Below, piece by piece: positions 7,028 through 12,013 of a stretch of 12,013 bases of DNA; position 1 is the first letter of the stretch, and every line of letters begins with the position of its first letter. Below the pieces are notes generated by a model, which saw only the letters and a list, made by a program, of their open reading frames with translations, did not search any database and was not told the origin of the DNA. The position numbers and the translations under genes are program-made. The DNA comes from DAOMOP01 sp035444405 (GTDB lineage Bacteria > Pseudomonadota > Gammaproteobacteria > Burkholderiales > Rhodocyclaceae): NCBI GenBank assembly GCA_035444405.1, contig DAOMOP010000126.1:1-12013 (forward strand), given 5' to 3'.

Positions 7028-7067
7028 CGTGGCGGTCGGTCCATGATCGTGTGACGGTTTGTAGTTC

Positions 7068-8180
7068 TCAATCGACCCGGTGAGCCTCAGCGAGATAATC
7101 GTGGCTGCGCATCTCGACGAGACGGCTGACCGTCCGTACGAACTCGTGCGCATTATGCCCTTGCGTGTAGAGCTCATGTGCCTCGACCGCCGCGCTCATG
7201 ATCAGTTTTACGCGGTGATCGTACAGCACGTCAATAAGCCATGTGAAACGGCGCGCCTCCGAGGCGTGGCCGGCAGACATCTGCGGCACGCCCGAAAGCA
7301 GGACCGTATGATGCTCGCGTGCGATCTCCAGGTAGTCGTTCTGCGACCGCGCACCGCGGCAGAGTGTCTCGAAGGTGAACCAGATCACCCCCGGCGCCTG
7401 CCCCACCACCGGCAGCTGGCGGCCGAGGATCTCGACCGTGCCGGCGGCCAGGTCGGTCGCCGCGAGGCGGCGAAAATCCTCGCGCATCTTGCGTGCCGCC
7501 TCGTCGTCGGCGGGCACCAGATAGATCTCCATCTGCTCGAGCGAACGCAGCCGGTAATCGGTGCCGTGGTCGATCTCGATCACGTCGAAGCGGCGCTTGA
7601 TCATCTCGATCGTCGGCACGAAGTTGATGCGCTGCAAGCCGTTGGGATAGAGCCCGTCCGGCGGATAATTCGAGGTCATGACGAAGATGACGCCGCGTGC
7701 GAACAGCGCCTCGAGCAGGCGTCCGAGGATCATCGCGTCGGCGATGTCCGACACGTGAAACTCGTCGAAGCACAGCAGCCGCGTGTCGCGCGCGATGCGA
7801 TCGGCGACCTTCTGCAGCGGGTCGGGCTCGCCCTTGTGCTCCTTGAGATCGTTCTGCACCTCCTGCATGAAGGCATGGAAGTGCACGCGGCGCTTGCGCT
7901 GATACGGCACGGCATCGTAGAAGCAGTCCATCAGAAAGCTCTTGCCGCGCCCGACCCCGCCCCAGAAGTAGACGCTGCGCGGCATGCGCGGACGCGCGAA
8001 GATGCGGCGCAGCGTGCCCCGCCGGGCGGCCTTGAAGCCGATCAGCTCGGAATAAAGCGTCTGGAGGCGCTGCGCGGCCGCGCGCTGCGCCGGGTCGGAC
8101 TTGAAGCCCCGTGCCTTCAGCTGGGCTTCGTAGGCTTCGATCATCCCGTGCTCGGGAACGTTGAGGATGCGATGGGGCAT
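7068..8180 (-). CDS. zapE: Cell division protein ZapE (AFG1/Lace1-type ATPase)
   Basis: ZapE is an AAA+-like P-loop ATPase related to yeast AFG1. In E. coli it associates with the Z-ring and is needed for division under low oxygen or at high temperature. The 370-residue protein shows Walker A GGVGRGKS at 74-81 within YFWGGVGRGKSFLMD, Walker B LLCFDE at 135-140 followed by FHVSDIADAM, a sensor-like TSN with YPPDGLYPNGLQR, YRLR, and the C-terminal SEARRF..LID..YD..VKL stretch, all typical of the family. The length matches E. coli ZapE (375). The ATG at 8180 lacks a ribosome-binding site, and an in-frame ATG at 8144 (MIEAYEAQL) aligns about as well with other members. It lies 57 nt downstream of lpdA behind a strong hairpin. 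Its frequent placement after odhAB-lpd in betaproteobacteria is from general knowledge; no functional link is proved. Confidence 0.94.
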   Translation of the reverse strand: MPHRILNVPEHGMIEAYEAQLKARGFKSDPAQRAAAQRLQTLYSELIGFKAARRGTLRRIFARPRMPRSVYFWGGVGRGKSFLMDCFYDAVPYQRKRRVHFHAFMQEVQNDLKEHKGEPDPLQKVADRIARDTRLLCFDEFHVSDIADAMILGRLLEALFARGVIFVMTSNYPPDGLYPNGLQRINFVPTIEMIKRRFDVIEIDHGTDYRLRSLEQMEIYLVPADDEAARKMREDFRRLAATDLAAGTVEILGRQLPVVGQAPGVIWFTFETLCRGARSQNDYLEIAREHHTVLLSGVPQMSAGHASEARRFTWLIDVLYDHRVKLIMSAAVEAHELYTQGHNAHEFVRTVSRLVEMRSHDYLAEAHRVD

Positions 8181-8206
8181 GGGAAGTGTTCGACAGCCGG
8201 ACGGCG

Positions 8207-8232
8207 GCCGGCGGGCCTCGATGGCCGCCGGC
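8207..8232 (-). terminator. Strong GC hairpin just after lpdA (attenuator or terminator)
   Basis: The segments 8207-8217 and 8223-8232 pair into a 10-bp stem with one bulged G (8214) and a 5-nt loop (tcgat). On the minus-strand transcript it starts 5 nt after the lpdA stop codon (8238-8240). No U-run follows, so it is either an atypical terminator limiting transcription into zapE or a 3'-end stabiliser for the odhAB-lpdA message. Confidence 0.55.
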
Positions 8233-8237
8233 TCCGC

Positions 8238-9668
8238 TCAGAAATGCAGCGGCCGCTTGTCGACCGCCAGCGCCGCTTCGTGGACGATTTCGGACATCGT
8301 CGGATGGGCGTGGCAGATGCGTGCGAGGTCCTCGCTGCTGCCGGCGAACTCCATCGCGACCACCGCTTCGGCGATCAGCTCGGAGGCGTTGGCGCCGACG
8401 ATGTGCACGCCGAGGATGCGGTCCGTCTCGGCGTCCGCGAGCATCTTGACGAAGCCTTCGGGCGCCGCCATGCCCATCGCGCGGCCGTTGAACTGGAACG
8501 GAATCTTGCCGACGCGGTAGGCGACACCGGCCTTCTTGAGCTGCTGCTCGGTCTTGCCGACCCAGGCGATCTCGGGGCTCGTGTAGATGACCCACGGCAC
8601 CGTGTCGAAGTTGCAGTGGCCGGCCTGACCGGCCATCAGCTCGGCGACCATCACCGCCTCTTCCATCGCCTTGTGGGCGAGCATCGGCCCGCGCACGACG
8701 TCGCCGACCGCCCACACGCCGGGCAGGTTGGTCCGGCAGTGGTCGTCGACCTCGACCATGCCGCGCTCGTCGAGCGCGAGGCCGACCGCCTCGGCGTTGA
8801 GGCCATCGGTGTTCGGCACGCGGCCGACCGACACGATCAGCCGGTCGGCGTCGAGCTTCTGCGCGTCGCCCGAATTGTCGGTGAAGGCGATCGACACGCC
8901 CTTCTTGGTGACCTTGACCTCGCCGACCGCGCAGCCGAGCCGGATGTCCAGACCCTGCTTGGTGAACAGCTTGAGCGACTCCTTGGCGACGTCCTGATCG
9001 GCGAGGCCGAGAAAATCGGGCAGCGCCTCGAGCATGGTGACTTCGGCACCCAGACGCCGCCATACCGAACCCATCTCGAGTCCGATCACGCCCGCCCCGA
9101 TCACGGCGAGCTTCTTCGGCACCGCGTCGAGGTCGAGCGCGCCGACGTTGTCGCAGACGATCTTGTTGTCGACCGGAATCCCGTCGAGATGGCGGGCCTT
9201 GGAGCCGGTCGCGATGACGATCTGGCGGGCCGTCACGGTATCCTCGCCGACCTTCATTTTCCAGCCGTCTCCGGCCTGCGCGACGAAGCTGCCGTGGCCG
9301 TTGAGTAGGGTCACCTTGTTCTTGCGGAACAGTCCCTTGATGCCGCCGGTGAGCTGATCGACGATCTCGTTCTTGCGACCGATCATCCTCGCCACGTCGA
9401 TTTTCGGCTTGCCCACGCCGATGCCTTGGGCCTCGAAACCATGGGCGGCCTCGTCGAACAGGTGCGAGGTGTGCAGCAAGGCCTTGGATGGGATGCAACC
9501 CACGTTCAGGCAGGTGCCGCCGAGGCGCGGCTCGCCTTTCGGGTCGGCATAGGGGTTCGATTCGCAGCAGGCGGTCTTCAAGCCGAGCTGCGCGGCGCGG
9601 ATCGCTGCAACGTAACCGCCGGGGCCGCCGCCGATCACGAGCACATCAACATCGAATTCTTTGGACAT
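8238..9668 (-). CDS. lpdA: Dihydrolipoyl dehydrogenase (E3 of 2-oxoglutarate dehydrogenase)
   Basis: E3 is a cytosolic FAD enzyme that re-oxidises the dihydrolipoyl arm of E2 and passes electrons to NAD+. The 476-residue protein has the FAD-binding GGGPGGYVAA at 13-22 and the redox disulfide GGTCLNVGC with Cys53 and Cys58. It has the ATG motif at 153-155 and the NAD-binding GAGVIG at 191-196. VGRxPNT is present, as is the C-terminal HAHPT..E with catalytic His455 and Glu460 (serving the partner subunit of the dimer). A 14-residue or so insert rich in Pro/Gly/Lys just before the redox cysteines is usual in betaproteobacterial OdhL. The ATG at 9668 has AGGGAGA (9682-9676) 7-8 nt upstream. The gene follows odhB in the same direction after 77 nt that contain a perfect 14-bp stem-loop. 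Given its position it most likely serves the Odh complex, and it may also serve other complexes. Confidence 0.97.
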   Translation of the reverse strand: MSKEFDVDVLVIGGGPGGYVAAIRAAQLGLKTACCESNPYADPKGEPRLGGTCLNVGCIPSKALLHTSHLFDEAAHGFEAQGIGVGKPKIDVARMIGRKNEIVDQLTGGIKGLFRKNKVTLLNGHGSFVAQAGDGWKMKVGEDTVTARQIVIATGSKARHLDGIPVDNKIVCDNVGALDLDAVPKKLAVIGAGVIGLEMGSVWRRLGAEVTMLEALPDFLGLADQDVAKESLKLFTKQGLDIRLGCAVGEVKVTKKGVSIAFTDNSGDAQKLDADRLIVSVGRVPNTDGLNAEAVGLALDERGMVEVDDHCRTNLPGVWAVGDVVRGPMLAHKAMEEAVMVAELMAGQAGHCNFDTVPWVIYTSPEIAWVGKTEQQLKKAGVAYRVGKIPFQFNGRAMGMAAPEGFVKMLADAETDRILGVHIVGANASELIAEAVVAMEFAGSSEDLARICHAHPTMSEIVHEAALAVDKRPLHF

Positions 9669-9694
9669 CGTTCAATCTCCCTGGATGAATGGAA

Positions 9695-9732
9695 GCGGCG
9701 TGTGCGCAATCACGCGAGTGCGCACACGCCGC
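9695..9732. repeat. Perfect 14-bp stem-loop between odhB and lpdA
   Basis: GCGGCGTGTGCGCA (9695-9708) and its exact complement TGCGCACACGCCGC (9719-9732) flank a 10-nt loop (9709-9718). The hairpin begins 13 nt after the odhB stop and ends 26 nt before the lpdA start on the minus strand. Only TT, then mixed bases, follows it, so it is not a classic factor-independent terminator. Inside a TCA-cycle operon it is more likely an RNA processing or stability element, or a partial terminator adjusting E3 relative to E1 and E2. Confidence 0.8.
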
Positions 9733-9745
9733 GCACCTGCAGACG

Positions 9746-10945
9746 TCAGACGTCGAGGATCAGGCGCGCCGGATCTTCGAGGGCTTCCTTCATCGTGACC
9801 AGACCGAGCACCGCCTCGCGGCCATCGATGATGCGATGGTCGTAGGACAGCGCAAGGTAGTTGATCGGGCGGATGACGATCTGGCCGTTTTCGACCACCG
9901 GGCGGTCCTTGGTCGCGTGTATGCCCAGAATCGCCGACTGCGGCGGGTTGATGATCGGCGTCGACAGCATCGAGCCGAACACGCCGCCGTTGGAGATCGA
10001 GAACGTGCCGCCGGTGAGCTCCTCGATCGACAGCTTGCCATCTTTCGCCTTCGCGCCGAATTCGGCGATCTTCTTCTCGACGTCGGCGATCGACATCTGG
10101 TCGGCGTCACGGATGATCGGCACGACCAGCCCGCGCGGGCTGCCCACGGCGATGCCGATGTCGATGTAGCCGTGATAGACGATGTCGTTGCCATCGACCG
10201 AGGCGTTCAGGATCGGGAACTTCTTCAGCGCGGCGACCGCGGCCTTGACGAAGAAGCCCATGAAGCCCAGACGCACGCCATGCGCCTTCTCGAACTTGTC
10301 GCCATACTGCTTGCGCATCGCCATGACCGGCGCCATATTGACCTCGTTGAACGTCGTCAGGATGGCGTTCTCGTTCTTCGACTGGATCAGCCGCTCGGCG
10401 ATGCGTGCGCGCAGGCGGGTCATCGGCACACGCTCTTCCGCGCGGTCGCCCGCTGCCACGACCGCCGGCGCCGCGGGCGCCGCGGGTGCCGCCTTGGGCT
10501 GCGCCTTGACCGCGTCTTCCTTGGTCACGCGCCCCCCGCGTCCGGTGCCGGACACGTCGGCCGCGGCGACGCCCTTCTCCTCGAGAATCTTGCGCGCCGC
10601 CGGGCTGGCGCCCTCGGCGGCTGCGGCCGGGGCCTGCGCCGCCGGTGCCGCGGCCTTGGCGGCGGGGACCGGCTCGGCCTGTTTGGCCGCACCGGCCGCC
10701 GCCTTCGCCTCGGTGTCGATCTGCGCAATCAGTTCGCCCGAGTTGACGGTCTCGCCATCGGCCTTGACGATCTTCACCAGCACGCCGTCTGCCGGCGCCG
10801 GCGTCTCGAGCACGACCTTGTCGGTTTCGATGTCGATCAGGTTCTCGTCACGCGAGACCGCCTCACCTTCCTTCTTGTGCCACGACACCAGCGTGGCTTC
10901 GGATACGGACTCCGACAGTTGCGGCACTTTCACTTCGATCAGCAT
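9746..10945 (-). CDS. odhB: Dihydrolipoyllysine-residue succinyltransferase (E2 of 2-oxoglutarate dehydrogenase)
   Basis: E2 forms the core of the 2-oxoglutarate dehydrogenase complex and transfers the succinyl group from its lipoyl arm to CoA. The 399-residue protein has one lipoyl domain (about 1-77) with the lipoylated Lys43 in ETDKVVLE. An Ala/Pro-rich linker follows (about 80-112). The peripheral subunit-binding domain (about 113-149, SPAARKILEEKG...GTGRGGRVTKED) binds E3/E1. After a second Ala/Pro linker (150-167) comes the catalytic domain, ending in SYDHRIIDGREAV with catalytic His370 and Asp374. One lipoyl domain and this length mark SucB/OdhB rather than pyruvate dehydrogenase E2. 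The ATG at 10945 has GGGAG (10958-10954) 8 nt upstream. It lies 41 nt after odhA, and both are probably cotranscribed with lpdA. Often called sucB. Confidence 0.97.
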   Translation of the reverse strand: MLIEVKVPQLSESVSEATLVSWHKKEGEAVSRDENLIDIETDKVVLETPAPADGVLVKIVKADGETVNSGELIAQIDTEAKAAAGAAKQAEPVPAAKAAAPAAQAPAAAAEGASPAARKILEEKGVAAADVSGTGRGGRVTKEDAVKAQPKAAPAAPAAPAVVAAGDRAEERVPMTRLRARIAERLIQSKNENAILTTFNEVNMAPVMAMRKQYGDKFEKAHGVRLGFMGFFVKAAVAALKKFPILNASVDGNDIVYHGYIDIGIAVGSPRGLVVPIIRDADQMSIADVEKKIAEFGAKAKDGKLSIEELTGGTFSISNGGVFGSMLSTPIINPPQSAILGIHATKDRPVVENGQIVIRPINYLALSYDHRIIDGREAVLGLVTMKEALEDPARLILDV

Positions 10946-10986
10946 GGGTTTCTCTCCCTTTCAATCTTCGACGTTCTTGACGGCAC

Positions 10987-12013
10987 TCAGCCCGAGATCG
11001 GGCCGAACGCGTTCTGGATGACCTCTTTTTGCTGCTGCATGTGCTTCGCGAAATACCCCACCGCCGGCGACGCCGCGGCAGGACGCGCGACCAGCAGCAG
11101 TTGCCGCTTCGGTCCGAGCACGTTGACGAGGTGCTGACGCGACGCAAGCCAGTACCAGGCGCCCTGGTTGCGCGGCTCTTCCTGGCACCAGACGATCTCG
11201 CGCGCGTTCGGGAACTGATCCACCGCGTCGGCAAAGGCCTTGGCCGGGAACGGATAGAGCTGCTCGATGCGCACGATCGCCGTGTCCTTGATCTCGTTCT
11301 CGCGCCGATAGGCGAGCAGCTCGTAGAAGATCTTGCCCTGGCACAGCACGACCCGCTTGACCTTCTTCGCGTCGAGCTGGTCGATCTCGCCGATCACGGT
11401 GCGGAAACTGCCCTGCGACAAGTCCTCGAGCGTCGATACGGCGTCCTTGTGACGCAACAGCGACTTCGGCGTGATGATCACCAGCGGCTTGCGCACCTTG
11501 CGGATCATCTGGCGGCGCAGCAGGTGGAAGATCTGCGCGGGTGTGGTCGGCACGCAGATCTGCCAGTTGTTCTCGGCGGCGTTGTTCATCAGTCGCTCGA
11601 GGCGCGCGGACGAGTGCTCCGGCCCCTGTCCTTCGAAGCCGTGCGGCAGCATCAGGGTCAGGCCGCACAAGCGGCCCCACTTCGCCTCGCCCGAGCTGAT
11701 GAACTGGTCGAGCACGACCTGGGCGCCGTTGACGAAGTCGCCGAACTGCGCCTCCCACACCACGAGCTGGTTCGGCTCGGCCGTCGAATACCCGTACTCG
11801 AAGGCCAGCACCCCTTCCTCGGACAGCACCGAATCATAGATGTGGAAGCTGCCCTGGCCGTCCTGGATGTGCTTGAGCGGCACATGGATGCCGTGGTCCC
11901 AGCGCTCGCGCTTCTGGTCGTGCAGCACCACGTGCCGGTGGAAAAAGGTGCCGCGGCCGACGTCCTCGCCCGAGATGCGCACGCCATAGCCCTGAGCGAC
12001 CAGGCTCGCGTAG
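10987..12013 (-). CDS. odhA: 2-oxoglutarate dehydrogenase E1 component, C-terminal part (5' end outside window)
   Basis: E1 is the thiamine-diphosphate enzyme that decarboxylates 2-oxoglutarate and succinylates the lipoyl arm of E2. The window holds the last 342 codons of a protein usually about 930-950 residues long. The frame is open to the window edge (it reads YASLVAQGYGVRISGEDVGR...). Family signatures are GRGTFFHRHVV, the DSVLSEEGVLAFEYGYS stretch, EAQFGDFVNGAQ, LPHGFEGQGPEHSS and, near the end, WCQEEPRNQGAW. These belong to the pyrimidine-binding and C-terminal transketolase-like domains. The DxxxEE..EYGYS and GPEHSS motifs distinguish it from pyruvate E1. The stop TGA at 10989-10987 is followed by odhB after 41 nt. 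No frameshift or missing motif is visible in this part. Also called sucA. Confidence 0.97.
   Translation of the reverse strand, partial: YASLVAQGYGVRISGEDVGRGTFFHRHVVLHDQKRERWDHGIHVPLKHIQDGQGSFHIYDSVLSEEGVLAFEYGYSTAEPNQLVVWEAQFGDFVNGAQVVLDQFISSGEAKWGRLCGLTLMLPHGFEGQGPEHSSARLERLMNNAAENNWQICVPTTPAQIFHLLRRQMIRKVRKPLVIITPKSLLRHKDAVSTLEDLSQGSFRTVIGEIDQLDAKKVKRVVLCQGKIFYELLAYRRENEIKDTAIVRIEQLYPFPAKAFADAVDQFPNAREIVWCQEEPRNQGAWYWLASRQHLVNVLGPKRQLLLVARPAAASPAVGYFAKHMQQQKEVIQNAFGPISG

Noticed and set aside
4232..7054. A 13-bp sequence (CATGATCGTGTGA) present at both 4232-4244 and 7042-7054, just upstream of two genes
   Set aside because: About one exact 13-mer match is expected by chance in 12 kb, and one copy includes the mobB start codon. 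No further copies were noticed, so a shared element is not supported.
7080..9498. Long open frames of about 740-755 codons on both strands over zapE and lpdA
   Set aside because: They are out-of-frame or antisense shadows of zapE and lpdA. Their low-complexity Arg/Gly/Ala/His composition reflects GC-rich third positions, and no motifs are seen.
9689..11137. A 482-codon plus-strand open frame opposite odhB and odhA
   Set aside because: It is antisense to two unmistakable 2-oxoglutarate dehydrogenase genes and its composition is that of a GC shadow.

Overview
This is an ordinary but tightly packed chromosomal segment of a GC-rich Gram-negative bacterium, most likely a betaproteobacterium of the Rhodocyclales type (Thauera/Azoarcus/Aromatoleum-like). 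The basis is the gene content: odhA-odhB-lpdA followed by zapE, a Phasin_2-type phasin, and a moeA-moaD-moaE cluster beside clpB. GC-rich third positions and the phasin (polyhydroxyalkanoate storage) fit. The assignment comes from protein resemblance and gene order, not from a search.

Layout. Positions 1-889 (minus) hold the 5' part of clpB, whose 3' end lies outside the window. Positions 890-1211 are a divergent regulatory region: a well-formed sigma-32 promoter faces clpB, and two 20-bp inverted repeats plus an AT-rich promoter-like patch face the phasin gene (1212-1736, plus). Positions 1737-1814 are a convergent gap with a GC hairpin. From 6235 down to 1815 the minus strand carries dinG-mobB-moeA-moaD-moaE with overlaps or gaps of 18 nt or less, so probably one transcript. 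It combines a Fe-S DNA helicase with molybdenum-cofactor steps: MoaD/MoaE form molybdopterin synthase, MoeA inserts molybdate, and MobB assists the guanylylation step. Positions 6236-6379 are a 144-nt gap with nested complementary segments. From 12013 down to 6380 the minus strand carries odhA (3' part), odhB, lpdA, zapE and a PmtA-like methyltransferase. The first three encode E1, E2 and E3 of the 2-oxoglutarate dehydrogenase complex of the TCA cycle.

Regulation visible in the sequence includes the heat-shock promoter of clpB, a perfect 14-bp stem-loop between odhB and lpdA, a bulged 10-bp hairpin just after lpdA, and a moaE ribosome-binding site written inside the Gly-Gly codons that MoaD needs for catalysis. 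No mobile element, CRISPR array, tRNA or rRNA was seen. I found no previously undescribed multi-gene system; the points worth checking are regulatory and structural. The many long open frames opposite these genes are GC-bias shadows and are not annotated.
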